Origin: Mesorhizobium terrae
GTDB lineage: Bacteria; Pseudomonadota; Alphaproteobacteria; Rhizobiales; Rhizobiaceae
Length of the DNA stretch: 64,000 nucleotides
Reading direction: 5' to 3'
NCBI RefSeq assembly: GCF_008727715.1
Contig: NZ_CP044218.1
Location: 1,922,001-1,986,000 of the forward strand
Shown here one piece after another: positions 23,325 through 33,102 of this stretch. Made by a program: the position numbers and the translations under genes. The notes under the pieces were generated by a model that was not told the origin of the DNA, ran no database searches, and saw nothing but the letters and a program-made list of their open reading frames with translations. Position 1 is the first letter of the stretch, and each line of letters begins with the position of its first letter.

Positions 23325-23792
23325 TCAGGCGACCCGCGCCAGCATCGCCGGCACGATGACGCGGTGGAACGGCATGATGGTGGCCAGATAGGCGCGACCG
23401 AGTAGGTTGTGCGTGGCGACGAGCGTCGAAGCGCTGATCGACTGCCTGCTGCCGCTCAACGCGTCGACTTTCACCACCAGCCTGAAATCGAGATGCCGAT
23501 CGTCGAGACCGAGCACCACGGTGGACGGGCTTTCGCTGATCAGCGGAAACAGGCCGATCACCTCCTGGTCGGCCGGCATGTCGACGGGCCCGGTCTTCAG
23601 GCCGAAGGGGCCGACCAGGATGTTGCGCAGCGCCAGCAACCAGTCGACCCAGGCCGGCCTGCGCGACATCACGCGCTCCGCCGCCGTTCGCGCGTCGAGC
23701 TGCTCACCGGCGATTTCGATCGCGAAGCTGTCGAAGAAATTGGCACCGGGCAATATCCCGGCATAGTCCGAAAGACCCTGCACTGTTGCCAT
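23325..23792 (-). CDS. DUF2867 family protein
   Basis: A 155-residue protein starting MATVQGLSDYAGILPGANFFDSF, with GGAG eight bases before the ATG; a further in-frame start at 23882 lacks a ribosome site. The family features are RRPAWVDWLLALRNILVGPFGLKT, the strand pair VVLGLDDRHLDFRLVVKVD, and the C-terminal THNLLGRAYLATIMPFHRVIVPAMLARV. DUF2867 proteins have no established function. The gene is convergent with the GumN-family gene, eight bases apart. Confidence 0.82.
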   Translation of the reverse strand: MATVQGLSDYAGILPGANFFDSFAIEIAGEQLDARTAAERVMSRRPAWVDWLLALRNILVGPFGLKTGPVDMPADQEVIGLFPLISESPSTVVLGLDDRHLDFRLVVKVDALSGSRQSISASTLVATHNLLGRAYLATIMPFHRVIVPAMLARVA

Positions 23793-24107
23793 ATTGGTCG
23801 CTCCGGCTGAAGCCAGCTTGTAACCAGCCGAAAATAGTATCGTTTCGGTGCCAGAACGAGCTGACGAAACGTCGCTGGCCATTTGATTCGATTGTTCGGC
23901 GCGTCATGATTTTCCGCAGCAGAAAAACCCGCCGTGGGCTGAAAAAAGCGCGTTTTCGCCGATCCGCAGCTGAAAAAGCTGGGTGATACGGTGATTTTCA
24001 TGGTCCCGTCGTTGTTTTGGTCCCATGCACCTTCTAAATTTTACACACAATCACGCGCGACGCGTTGATTGGCATTGATTGAAAACTTTCTCCCAGGAGG
24101 ACTTCCC

Positions 24108-24395
24108 ATGGCGGATTCATCCAACAGCTCTTCCGGCTCCGGTGGTGGCGGCAGCAGCTGGCTGATCGCGCTCGTAATCGTCGTTCTGGCCGTCGTCGCG
24201 TATTTCGTCTTCGGCCGCAGCGGTGGCGAGCACACGGCACCGGCCGAGGCTCCGGCAGCCAGCACGCCTGCTCCGGCACCGGCGGCGCCCGCCGCCGAAC
24301 CGGCCAAGCCGGCTGCTCCCGCTCCGGCAACTCCGGCACCCGCTACGACCGCGCCGGCGCCTGCAAACCCGGCTCCGGCTGCTCCGGCTCAATAA
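24108..24395 (+). CDS. Membrane-anchored Ala/Pro-rich protein
   Basis: A 95-residue protein with a strong ribosome site (CAGGAGGA). A Ser/Gly-rich N-terminus precedes one transmembrane helix (WLIALVIVVLAVVAYFVFG, residues 17-35). The remaining 60 residues are a low-complexity tail of repeated Pro-Ala units (PAPAPAAPAAEPAKPAAPAPATP), likely extended in the periplasm. Such tails can span or stick to the cell wall. No domain identifies a function. A clear terminator follows. Confidence 0.8.
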   Translation: MADSSNSSSGSGGGGSSWLIALVIVVLAVVAYFVFGRSGGEHTAPAEAPAASTPAPAPAAPAAEPAKPAAPAPATPAPATTAPAPANPAPAAPAQ

Positions 24396-24413
24396 CCGGA
24401 CACCAGAAAACAG

Positions 24414-24447
24414 AACGGCCCGCTAAAAAGCGGGCCGTTTCTTTTTG
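24414..24447 (+). terminator. Rho-independent terminator
   Basis: AACGGCCCGC-TAAAAA-GCGGGCCGTT is a perfect 10-bp stem followed by TCTTTTT, 19 bases after the stop of the Ala/Pro-rich gene. Confidence 0.92.
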
Positions 24448-24479
24448 GGCGAAGCGAGGATGCGGCGCGCGCCGCGACC

Positions 24480-25886
24480 TCACAGGTGAATTGGCTTGAA
24501 GAAGGTGGCGAGCGCCGCTTCCTTGACCGCCTCCGACATGGTTGGGTGGGCGTGACAGCTGCGGGCGAGGTCTTCCGAAGAACCGCCGAACTCCATCAGC
24601 ACCACCGCCTCGTGGATCATCTCGCCGGCGCCGAAACCGAGGATGTGCACGCCGAGCACGCGGTCGCTGGCCTTGTCGGCCAGGATCTTCACGAAACCGT
24701 CGGTGTGCAGCATGGCGCGCGCGCGGCCATTAGCGGTAAAGGGGAACTTGCCGACCTTGTAGTCGATGCCGGCCTTCTTCAGTTCCTCTTCGGTCTTGCC
24801 GACCGAGGCGACTTCGGGGCTGGTGTAGACCACGCTCGGGATGACGTCGTAGTTCACATGACCGGCCTGGCCGGCGATGCTTTCGGCCACGGCAACGCCT
24901 TCGTCCTCGGCCTTGTGCGCCAGCATCGGCCCGGCGATGACGTCGCCGATGGCATAGATGCCGGGCACGTTGGTGCGCCAATGGTTGTCGGTCTTGACGC
25001 GGCCGCGCTCGTCCAGTTCAACGCCGGCCTCCTTGAGACCGAGCGCGTCGGTGTAGGGCCGGCGGCCGGTGGCGATCAGCACAGCGTCGGCCTCGATGGT
25101 CTCGGCCGCGCCGCCCTTGACCGGTTCGAACGTGACCGTCGCGCCCTTCTTGGCCTTGGCGACGCCGGTGACCTTGGCGCCCAGCTTGAACTCGAAGCCC
25201 TGCTTGGCCAGCATGCGCTGGAACTGCTTGGACACTTCGCCATCCATGCCGCCGAGAATGGAATCCAGATATTCGACGACGGTGACCTTGGCGCCGAGGC
25301 GGGACCAGACCGAGCCGAGCTCGAGGCCGATGACGCCGCCGCCGACCACGACGAGATGACCGGGCACCTTCTCCAGCGACAGCGCGCCGGTGGACGAGAC
25401 GATGACCTTCTCGTCGATGTCGACCTTGACGCCCGGAATGCCGGCGACGTCGGACCCGGTGGCGATGACGATGTTCTTCGCCTCGATCTCCTGGACCTTG
25501 CCGTCCTCGCCGGTGACGGAAACCTTGCCGGCGGAGACCACCTTGCCGGTGCCGCGGAAGGCGTCGATCTTGTTCTTCTTGAACAGGAAGGCGACGCCAG
25601 TGACGTTGGACGCCACGGTCGCGTCCTTATGCGCCATCATCTTCTTCAGATTGAGCTTCGGCGTGCCGACCTCGACGCCCAGCGTGTCGAAGGAATGCTG
25701 CGCCTCGGCCAGCATTTCGGAAGCGTGCAGCAGTGCCTTGGACGGGATGCAGCCGATGTTGAGGCAGGTGCCGCCATAAGTCTCGCGCTTCTCGACCACG
25801 GCCACCTTCAGGCCAAGCTGCGCCGCCTTGATGGCGCACACATAGCCGCCCGGGCCAGATCCGATAACGACGACGTCATAAGCCAT
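24480..25886 (-). CDS. lpd: Dihydrolipoyl dehydrogenase
   Basis: The E3 flavoprotein reoxidises the lipoyl groups of 2-oxo acid dehydrogenases with NAD+. FAD binding: [21 protein letters not shown]. The redox disulfide is C41/C46 in [13 protein letters not shown], the NAD site is [20 protein letters not shown], and the catalytic pair is in [15 protein letters not shown] near the C-terminus. At 468 residues it is complete. It is the last gene of the leftward TCA block and therefore most likely serves the SucAB complex. It follows an SDR gene by 24 bp. Confidence 0.97.
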   Translation of the reverse strand: MAYDVVVIGSGPGGYVCAIKAAQLGLKVAVVEKRETYGGTCLNIGCIPSKALLHASEMLAEAQHSFDTLGVEVGTPKLNLKKMMAHKDATVASNVTGVAFLFKKNKIDAFRGTGKVVSAGKVSVTGEDGKVQEIEAKNIVIATGSDVAGIPGVKVDIDEKVIVSSTGALSLEKVPGHLVVVGGGVIGLELGSVWSRLGAKVTVVEYLDSILGGMDGEVSKQFQRMLAKQGFEFKLGAKVTGVAKAKKGATVTFEPVKGGAAETIEADAVLIATGRRPYTDALGLKEAGVELDERGRVKTDNHWRTNVPGIYAIGDVIAGPMLAHKAEDEGVAVAESIAGQAGHVNYDVIPSVVYTSPEVASVGKTEEELKKAGIDYKVGKFPFTANGRARAMLHTDGFVKILADKASDRVLGVHILGFGAGEMIHEAVVLMEFGGSSEDLARSCHAHPTMSEAVKEAALATFFKPIHL

Positions 25887-25910
25887 GGTCCTGTCCTTCC
25901 TGCTGGGCGG

Positions 25911-26666
25911 TCAGCGGCCGCCGCTTACGTTCACAATCGAGCCCGTCGTATATGATGCCTCGTCCGACAAAAGCCAGAGCACGGCATGGGCGACTTCTTC
26001 CGCCTTGCCCTCGCGTTTCATCGGTACGCTGTCGCGGATTGCCGCGACGCGTCCCGGCTGACCGCCGGAGGCATGGATTTCGGTGTCGATGATGCCCGGC
26101 CGGACGGCGTTGACGCGCACGCCTTCATTGGCGACCTCGCGGGCCAGGCCGAGGGTGAAGGTGTCGATGGCGCCCTTGGAGGCGGCATAGTCGACATATT
26201 CGCCGGGCGAGCCCAGCAACGCGGCGGCGGACGAGAGGTTGACGATGGAGCCGCCCTTGCCGCCGCGCAGCGTCGACATGCGTCTGACCGCCTCGCGGGC
26301 ACAGAGGATCGAGCCGATGACGTTGATGCGCATCATGCGTTCCAGGCGCGCGGCGCTCAGTTCGTCGACACGCGCCTTGGCATCGACCACGCCGGCATTG
26401 TTGACGAAGGCGTCGAGCGATCCAAAGCGCTTGTCGACGGTTTCGAACATGGAGAGCACGTTGGCCTCGTCGCCGACATCGCCCTTGACGGCGAAGGCTT
26501 CGCCGCCTCCGGCCTTGATCTCGGCGACCAGCGTTTCGGCTGCCTCCTGGTTGGAGGCGTAGTTTATCGCGACGCGGTAGCCCGCTCCGGCCGCCAGCCG
26601 GCACACTGCGGCGCCGATGCCACGGCTGCCGCCGGTGACGAGCAGGGTTTTTCCGGGCGCGGTCAT
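25911..26666 (-). CDS. SDR-family oxidoreductase
   Basis: A 251-residue short-chain dehydrogenase/reductase: TGGSRGIGAAVCRLAA (cofactor), NNAGVV, the catalytic Ser-Tyr-Lys in NLSSAAALLGSPGEYVDYAASKGAI, and VRPGIIDTEIHASGG. A neutral or small residue after the first strand and INYASN suggest NADP(H) preference. The start at 26666 overlaps the stop of the exported-protein gene as ATGA. The substrate cannot be read; SDR genes of this type are sometimes called FabG-like or glucose dehydrogenases. Confidence 0.92.
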   Translation of the reverse strand: MTAPGKTLLVTGGSRGIGAAVCRLAAGAGYRVAINYASNQEAAETLVAEIKAGGGEAFAVKGDVGDEANVLSMFETVDKRFGSLDAFVNNAGVVDAKARVDELSAARLERMMRINVIGSILCAREAVRRMSTLRGGKGGSIVNLSSAAALLGSPGEYVDYAASKGAIDTFTLGLAREVANEGVRVNAVRPGIIDTEIHASGGQPGRVAAIRDSVPMKREGKAEEVAHAVLWLLSDEASYTTGSIVNVSGGR

Positions 26667-27148
26667 TCCTGGCAGCCTTTCAGCGCAAAGACATCCCAAG
26701 GCAGTTTGGGCAATTTATCGTGGATGGCTGAGCGGCCGAGCTGTCCGGCGAGATCGGGGAAGATCAGCGTGGCCGGCGCGTCCTTGCGCTCATTGGGCAG
26801 AAGGTCGACCGCGCCCTTGGCGTCGGCCGTATAGATCACGCCTTCCCAGACGGTGCAGGCCGCGAGTTCCCCGCCGGTGACGTCGCCTTCGGGGCATTGG
26901 TGCATGAGTGAGCCATGTGGGCGGGCGGCATCGCCGCTCCACAAGACGACGCCATCCAGCATCACATCCTTGCCGACCACCATCTTGAAGGTGTTGGTGG
27001 TCGTGGCCGAGCCCATGGTCGGCCTGAAATCGATCTCCGCCGCCTGCTCGCGCTCGCCATAGACGGCGAGTTCGATCGGGCACGCCGCCAGTGCTGGCGA
27101 GGCGCCGAGCAGAGCCAGGGATTGGATCAGGACCGACAGCCTCGACAT
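26663..27148 (-). CDS. Hypothetical exported protein
   Basis: A 161-residue protein with a signal peptide (MSRLSVLIQSLALLGASPALA|AC). The mature part has four cysteines (ACPIE, QCPEG, ACTVW and KGCQE), which could form two disulfides in the periplasm. GSATTTNTFKMVVGKDVMLDGVVLWSGD and DLLPNERKDAPATLIFPDLAGQLGRSAIHDKLPKLPWDVFALKGC are presumably family-conserved, but I recognise no named family. It is coupled to the downstream SDR by an ATGA overlap. Function unknown. Confidence 0.75.
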   Translation of the reverse strand: MSRLSVLIQSLALLGASPALAACPIELAVYGEREQAAEIDFRPTMGSATTTNTFKMVVGKDVMLDGVVLWSGDAARPHGSLMHQCPEGDVTGGELAACTVWEGVIYTADAKGAVDLLPNERKDAPATLIFPDLAGQLGRSAIHDKLPKLPWDVFALKGCQE

Positions 27149-27155
27149 GCGGCGC

Positions 27156-27791
27156 TCAGCTCGCCTGCTGCGTGGCCAGGCGTATGCCAAGGCCAATGAA
27201 GATGACGCCGGTGACGCGGTTGAACCAGCGGCCCCAGGCAAGGAAACGCGCCCTGACGGAGGCAACCGTGAAAAAGGACGAGACCGCGACGAACCACAGG
27301 ATCAGCGTTGCCGCCATCAAGAGACCGTAGACCGCCTGCACCGTGGCCGGCGTGTCGTGGCTGACGAGCGCGGTGAACAGCGACAGGAAGAACAGCACCG
27401 GCTTCGGGTTCAACGCATTGGTGGCGAAGCCGAGCAGGAAGCAGCGCAATGCCGAAGGCGGCGCGGCCGGCGTCGTCGCCTCGGCCGTGTCCGGCATTTC
27501 GAAGGTGTCGGCGCGCAGCGACTTCCAGCCGAGATAGACGAGATAGGCCGCACCCGCCCATTTCAGCAGACCGAACAGGAACAGCGATTTGGCGACGATG
27601 ATGCCGATGCCGAGGATGGTGTAGCCGATGTGGAACAGCAGCGAGGCGCCGATGCCGAAGCTGGTGACAATGGCCGTGCGCCGGCCGTGCACCAGGCTTT
27701 GCCGCACGACGAGCAGGAAATCGGCGCCGGGCGAGACCACCAGGACCGAGAAGACGGCCATCAGGCCGAGGAATTCATAGACGTAGTGCAT
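27156..27791 (-). CDS. LysE/RhtB-family exporter
   Basis: A 211-residue inner-membrane exporter with five to six hydrophobic segments. FSVLVVSPGADFLLVVRQSLVHGRRTAIVTSFGIGASLLFHIGYTILG is the RhtB signature, with the PGAD variant of PGPD/PGPN, and FLLGFATNALNPKPVLFFLSLFTALV the second. Family members export amino acids such as threonine, homoserine and lysine; the substrate here is not predictable. It lies between the exported protein and the MAPEG pair. Confidence 0.92.
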   Translation of the reverse strand: MHYVYEFLGLMAVFSVLVVSPGADFLLVVRQSLVHGRRTAIVTSFGIGASLLFHIGYTILGIGIIVAKSLFLFGLLKWAGAAYLVYLGWKSLRADTFEMPDTAEATTPAAPPSALRCFLLGFATNALNPKPVLFFLSLFTALVSHDTPATVQAVYGLLMAATLILWFVAVSSFFTVASVRARFLAWGRWFNRVTGVIFIGLGIRLATQQAS

Positions 27792-27827
27792 CGATCGATA
27801 TCCTGCCCGTCGCAGCCCTGCCCAGTC

Positions 27828-28241
27828 CTAAGCCATCAACCTGACCAGCATCAAGACGAGACCGAGGAGGGAGACGAACCATACGATGGTGCGCAGGACC
27901 GGAACGCCCGCCGCATAGAGACCGAGATACACGATCCTGGCGGCAAACCACAGCCATGCGCCGGTGGCGCCAAGCCCGCCGGTCTTGCCGGTGACGGCTA
28001 GCGCCAGCGCCAGCGCGATGAAGGCGGGATAGGTTTCGAGCAGGTTGCCGAGCGCGCGCGTCAGCCGTCCCGCCAGCACGCTGTTGGTCTGGCGCCCCTG
28101 ATCGCGCGGGCCGAGCAGATATCTGACGCTGATATCGCCGGAAAGATCGAGCGCCAGCGCCTGTGCCAGGATATGGGCGATCAGGAACGCAACGCTCAGG
28201 CCCAGGACCAAAATCTCAACCGACGCCGCCGCTGCTTCCAT
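27828..28241 (-). CDS. MAPEG-family membrane protein (copy 2)
   Basis: A 137-residue integral membrane protein with four predicted helices. The family signature NSVLAGRLTRALGNLLETYPAFIALALALAVTGKTGG is nearly identical to that of the gene directly upstream, so the two arose by tandem duplication. MAPEG proteins include glutathione-dependent transferases and peroxidases of membrane lipids; bacterial members are mostly uncharacterised. Start 28241 (MEAAAAS) has GGGGA just upstream; the in-frame TTG at 28256 is rejected. Confidence 0.82.
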   Translation of the reverse strand: MEAAAASVEILVLGLSVAFLIAHILAQALALDLSGDISVRYLLGPRDQGRQTNSVLAGRLTRALGNLLETYPAFIALALALAVTGKTGGLGATGAWLWFAARIVYLGLYAAGVPVLRTIVWFVSLLGLVLMLVRLMA

Positions 28242-28269
28242 TATTTCCCCGATCAATTCCCTTGCCGTG

Positions 28270-28674
28270 TCAGCCGAGCAGCCTGACCAGCATCATCGCC
28301 AGGCCGACGATGGAGGCGGTCCAGATCACTGTGCGAACGACAGGTATGCCCGCCGCATAAGCAATGAGGTAGAGCACGCGCGCCACGATCCACACCACCG
28401 CGCCGGTGGCGGCGATGCCGCCGGTCTTGCCGGTGAGGGCAAGCGCCAGCACCAGGGCGATGAAGGCCGGATAGGTCTCGAGCAGGTTGCGCAAGGCACG
28501 CAGAAGGCGCCCGGCCAAAACGTTTTTCGAGACGCGGTTTTCGTCGCGGGCGCTGAACAGGTATTTCGGGCCGAGATCGCCGATGGTGGAAGCCTGGGCG
28601 ATGACCTGTACGAGCAGGAGCGCGGCGCTCCAGCCAAGAACCCAGACTTCAGTCGATGCTGCAACAGCTTCCAT
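28270..28674 (-). CDS. MAPEG-family membrane protein (copy 1)
   Basis: A 134-residue protein with four hydrophobic helices and the MAPEG core NVLAGRLLRALRNLLETYPAFIALVLALALTGKTGG. It starts MEAVAASTEVWVLGWSAALLL, in parallel with MEAAAASVEILVLGLSVAFLI of the next gene, which is direct evidence of duplication. It is separated from sucB by about 130 bp. Catalysis is unproven; the membrane location is clear. Confidence 0.82.
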   Translation of the reverse strand: MEAVAASTEVWVLGWSAALLLVQVIAQASTIGDLGPKYLFSARDENRVSKNVLAGRLLRALRNLLETYPAFIALVLALALTGKTGGIAATGAVVWIVARVLYLIAYAAGIPVVRTVIWTASIVGLAMMLVRLLG

Positions 28675-28807
28675 ATTCCTTGTCCCCCTGATGCGAGACG
28701 CGGAGCGCCTCGCCATGATCAGTTACAAGCGAAAGTCGTTTGCCGGCCGGTCGTTTCGACCGGCCAGGGAGAATAATCTTCTCCGCGCAGCAAATGGAAG
28801 CGGGGCC

Positions 28808-30034
28808 TTAGAGATCCAGAACGAGCCGCTCCGGATCCTCGAGGCTTTCCTTGACCCGTACCAGGAAGGTGACGGCTTCCTTGCCGTCGACGATGCGGTG
28901 GTCGTAGGAGAGCGCCAGATACATCATCGGGCGGATGACGATCTGTCCGCCGACCACGACCGGACGGTCCTGGATCTTGTGCATGCCGAGAATGCCCGAC
29001 TGCGGCGCGTTGAGGATCGGGGTCGACATCAGCGACCCGTAGACGCCGCCATTGGAGATGGTGAAGGTGCCGCCCTGCATGTCGGCGACCGACAGCTTGC
29101 CATCGCGCGCGGCGAGGCCAAGGCGGCCGATTTCCTTTTCGATCTCGGCGATCGACATCTGGTCGGCATTGCGGACGACCGGAACCACCAGGCCCTTCTC
29201 GGTGCCGACGGCGACGCCGACATGGGCGAAGTTCTTGTAGATGATGTCGGTGCCGTCGATCTCGGCGTTGACGGCCGGGATTTCCTTCAGCGCATGGGTC
29301 ACCGCCTTGGTGAAGAAGCCCATGAAGCCGAGCTTCACGCCGTGCTTCTTCTCGAAGACGTCCTTGTATTTGCTGCGCAGGTCCATCACCGCCTTCATGT
29401 CCACCTCGTTGAAGGTGGTGAGCATGGCGGCGGTCGACTGCGCTTCCTTCAGGCGGCGCGCAATGGTCTGGCGCAGCTTGGTCATGCGCACGCGCTCTTC
29501 GCGCGAGGCGTCGTCGGCATTGGACGGTGCGCGCACGGCAACCGGGGCGGCGGCGGGCGCCGCGGCCGGGGCGGAAACGCCCTTGGCAATGGCGTCAAGC
29601 ACGTCGCCCTTCAGCACCTGGCCGCGCTTGCCGGAACCCGCAACCTGGTCGACCGCGATGTTGCTTTCGGCGAGCAATTTGGCGGCGCTCGGTGCCGGCG
29701 GCATGGCGGTCTGGGCAACGGCTTCCTTGACAGTCGAAGCGGCGGTCGGCGCGGACGCCTGGGCGACGGCTGCCGGCTTGGCGGCGGGGGCACCCGCACC
29801 GGCCGAAATCGAGCCGAGCAGGGCGCCGACGCCGACGGTCTCACCTTCCTTGACGATGATCTCGGCCAGCGTGCCCGCGGCCGGAGCCGGCACTTCCACC
29901 GTCACCTTGTCGGTTTCCAGCTCGACCAGCGGTTCGTCGGCGGCGATGGCGTCGCCAACCTTCTTGAACCACTTGCCGATCGTGGCTTCGGTGACGGACT
30001 CGCCGAGTGTCGGGACTTTGATTTCGGTAGCCAT
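28808..30034 (-). CDS. sucB: Dihydrolipoyllysine succinyltransferase (E2o)
   Basis: The E2 core of 2-oxoglutarate dehydrogenase transfers succinyl groups from E1 to CoA. Domain order: lipoyl domain with K43 ([13 protein letters not shown]), an Ala-rich linker, the peripheral E3/E1-binding domain ([32 protein letters not shown]), a second Ala-rich linker, and the catalytic domain with H379 and D383 in [13 protein letters not shown]. At 408 residues it is complete. It follows sucA by 45 bp in the TCA operon and uses the lpd product as E3. Confidence 0.97.
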   Translation of the reverse strand: MATEIKVPTLGESVTEATIGKWFKKVGDAIAADEPLVELETDKVTVEVPAPAAGTLAEIIVKEGETVGVGALLGSISAGAGAPAAKPAAVAQASAPTAASTVKEAVAQTAMPPAPSAAKLLAESNIAVDQVAGSGKRGQVLKGDVLDAIAKGVSAPAAAPAAAPVAVRAPSNADDASREERVRMTKLRQTIARRLKEAQSTAAMLTTFNEVDMKAVMDLRSKYKDVFEKKHGVKLGFMGFFTKAVTHALKEIPAVNAEIDGTDIIYKNFAHVGVAVGTEKGLVVPVVRNADQMSIAEIEKEIGRLGLAARDGKLSVADMQGGTFTISNGGVYGSLMSTPILNAPQSGILGMHKIQDRPVVVGGQIVIRPMMYLALSYDHRIVDGKEAVTFLVRVKESLEDPERLVLDL

Positions 30035-30079
30035 GTGCCTGTCCGTTGTTTTCGGTTCGGTTCAGTTATCAAGCCCGGC

Positions 30080-33067
30080 TCAGCCGCCGAGCGCGTCTTC
30101 GAGGAATGCGGCGAGCTGCGCCAGATGCTTCGACATCAGGCCGGTGGCCGGCGAAGCGGCGGCCGGGCGGCCGGTGTAGCGAACGCGCTGATGCTTGGCG
30201 TCGATATGGGCGAGCACCCATTCCAGATACGGGTCGATGAACGACCAGGCGCCCATGTTCTTGGGCTCTTCCTGGCACCACACCATCTCGGCGTTGCGGA
30301 AGCGCGAAAGCTCGGTGATCAGTGCCTTGGCCGGGAACGGATAGAGCTGCTCGACGCGCAACAGGTAGATGTCGTCGATGCCGCGCTTCTCGCGTTCCTC
30401 GTAGAGGTCGTAATAGACCTTGCCGGTGCACAGCACCACGCGGCGGATCTTGGAATCCTTGACCAGCTTGATCGTCTGGTTGGGCAAAAGCTGCGCATCG
30501 TCCCACAACAGGCGATGGAACGAGCTTTCGCCCGACAGATCGGCGATGGTCGATACGGCGCGCTTGTGGCGCAGCAGCGACTTCGGCGTCATCAGGATCA
30601 GCGGCTTGCGGAAGTCACGCTTCAGCTGCCGGCGCAGGATGTGGAAGTAGTTGGCCGGCGTGGTGCAGTTGGCGACCTGCATGTTGTCTTCGGCGCAGAG
30701 CTGCAGGAAGCGCTCGAGGCGCGCCGAGGAATGCTCGGGGCCCTGGCCTTCATAGCCGTGCGGCAGGAGGCAGACGAGGCCCGACATGCGCAGCCACTTG
30801 CGCTCGCCCGACGAGATGAACTGGTCGAACACCACCTGGGCGCCGTTGGCGAAGTCGCCGAACTGCGCTTCCCACAAGGTCAGCGCCTTGGGCTCGGCCA
30901 GCGAATAGCCATATTCGAAGCCCAGCACCGCCTCTTCCGAGAGCATCGAGTTGATGACCTCGTAGCCGGCCTGCGCGGCCGACAGATTGTTCAGCGGAAT
31001 GTAGCGGGTCTCGTCGCGCTGGTCGTAGAGCACCGAGTGGCGCTGCGAGAAGGTGCCGCGTTCGGAATCCTGGCCGGACAGGCGGATCGGGTTGCCGTCG
31101 AGCAGGATCGCGCCGAAAGCCAGCGCCTCGGCCGTCGACCAGTCGATGCCTTCGCCGGTTTCGATCGCCTGGCGGCGGTTTTCCAGGAAGCGCGCGATGG
31201 TCTTGTGCGCCTCGAAGTCCTTCGGCACTTCGGTCAGCTTCTTGCCGATTTCCTTCAGGGTCTTCACCGGCACCGCGGTCTTGCCGCGGCGCAGCTCGTC
31301 CTGCTGGTCGGCCGAGCGCAGGCCGGACCAGGCGCCGTCGAGCCAGTCGGCCTTGTTCGGCTTGTAGGCCTGGCCGACTTCCCATTCGGTTTCCAGATGC
31401 GCGCGCCAGTCGGCCTTCATCTTGTCGAAATCGGCCTGAGACATATGGCCTTCGGCGATCAGGCGGTCGGCATAAAGCTGCACGGCGGTCTTCTGCGTGC
31501 GGATCTTGCGGTACATGATCGGCTGCGTGAAGGCCGGTTCGTCGCCTTCGTTGTGGCCGAAGCGGCGATAGCAGAACATGTCCACGACCACCGGCTTGTG
31601 GAACTTCATGCGGAATTCGGTCGCCACCTTGGCGGCGAACACCACCGCTTCCGGATCGTCGCCGTTGACGTGGAAGATCGGCGCCTCGATCATCTTGGCG
31701 ACGTCGGACGGGTAAGGCGACGAGCGCGAGAAGCGCGGGTTCGTGGTGAAGCCGATCTGGTTGTTGATGATGAAGTGCAGCGTACCGGCGACGCGGTGGC
31801 CGCGCAGGCCCGACAGGCCGAGGATTTCAGCGATCACGCCCTGGCCGGCGAAAGCGGCGTCGCCATGCAGCAGCAGCGGCATCACCTTGGCGCGCTCCGA
31901 CAGCGAGACGATCTCGCCGCGCTCGCGGCCAGCCATCTGGTCCTGCTTGGCGCGGGCCTTGCCCATCACCACCGGGTCGACGATTTCCAGATGCGAGGGG
32001 TTGGCGGTCAGCGACAGGTGCACCTTGTTGCCGTCGAACTCGCGGTCCGACGAAGCGCCGAGATGGTACTTCACGTCGCCCGAGCCCTCGACGTCGTCGG
32101 GTGCGTAGGAGCCGCCCTTGAACTCATGGAAGATGGCGCGATGCGGCTTGGCCATCACCTGGGAGAGCACGTTGAGGCGGCCGCGATGGGCCATGCCGAG
32201 CACGACCTCCTTGAGGCCAAGCGCGCCGCCGCGCTTCAAGATCTGCTCCAGCGCCGGGATCAGCGATTCGCCGCCATCGAGACCGAAACGCTTGGTGCCC
32301 TTGTACTTCACGTCGAGGAACTGCTCGAAGCCTTCGGCCTCGATCAACTTCTGCAGAATGGCCTTCTTGCCTTCGGCGGTGAAGGAGATTTCCTTGTCGG
32401 TGCCCTCGATGCGCTCCTGGATCCACGCCTTCTCCTCGGGATCGGAGATATGCATGAACTCGACGCCGAGCGTCGAACAATAGGTGCGGGTGAGGATTTC
32501 CAGCATCTGCCGGATGGTGCCGAATTCGAGGCCCAGAACATTGTCGAGGAAGATCGGCCGGTCGTAGTCGGCTTCGGTGAAGCCGTAATTCTGCGGCGAC
32601 AGCTCGTTGTAGTCCTCGAGCGGGTTGGCGATGCCGAGCGGATCGAGATTGGCGTGCAGATGGCCGCGCATGCGGAAGGCGCGGATCATCATGATGGCGC
32701 GCACGGAATCGCGCGTCTGCTGATGGACATCGGCCTCGGAGATGGCGACGCCGTTGGCGACGGCCTTTTCCTTGACCTTCTTCTCGATCGTCTTTTCGAC
32801 CAGGCCCCAATTGCCGTCGAGCGCCGAAACCAGTTCGCCATTGGCGGTCAGCGGCCAGGACGGCCGCGCCCAGGATGCGCCCTTGGCGTTCCTGCGCACA
32901 TCGGACGCATCGTCCTTCAGCGCGGCGAAGAATTCCTGCCACTGCGGATCGACCGAGGCGGGATTGTCCTCATAGGCGGCATAAAGCGCGTCGATATAGT
33001 CGGCGTTGCCGCCATAAAGGAACGAGGTGAGGGAAAACTGGTCGTTGGCCTGATCTTGTCGTGCCAT
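30080..33067 (-). CDS. sucA: 2-oxoglutarate dehydrogenase E1 component
   Basis: SucA is the thiamine-diphosphate enzyme that decarboxylates 2-oxoglutarate and succinylates the E2 lipoyl group. The 995 residues cover the N-terminal E2-binding stretch ([33 protein letters not shown]), the ThDP-binding half ([29 protein letters not shown] and [21 protein letters not shown]-type [14 protein letters not shown]) and the pyrimidine domain ([22 protein letters not shown]). The ATG at 33067 (MARQDQAND) is preferred over one 63 bp upstream. Cells need it for the oxidative TCA cycle. Confidence 0.97.
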   Translation of the reverse strand: [995 protein letters not shown]

Positions 33068-33102
33068 CTGTTGTCTCGGAGCGTCGGCTCCGTCTCCTGA
33101 TT

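Noticed and set aside
24486..25955. A 489-codon open frame on the plus strand
   Set aside because: It is antisense to lpd and lacks any recognisable domain.
28487..33100. A 1537-codon open frame on the plus strand
   Set aside because: It lies wholly opposite sucA, sucB and a MAPEG gene, all of which have clear family motifs. In GC-rich DNA with strong third-position bias, long antisense frames arise without coding.
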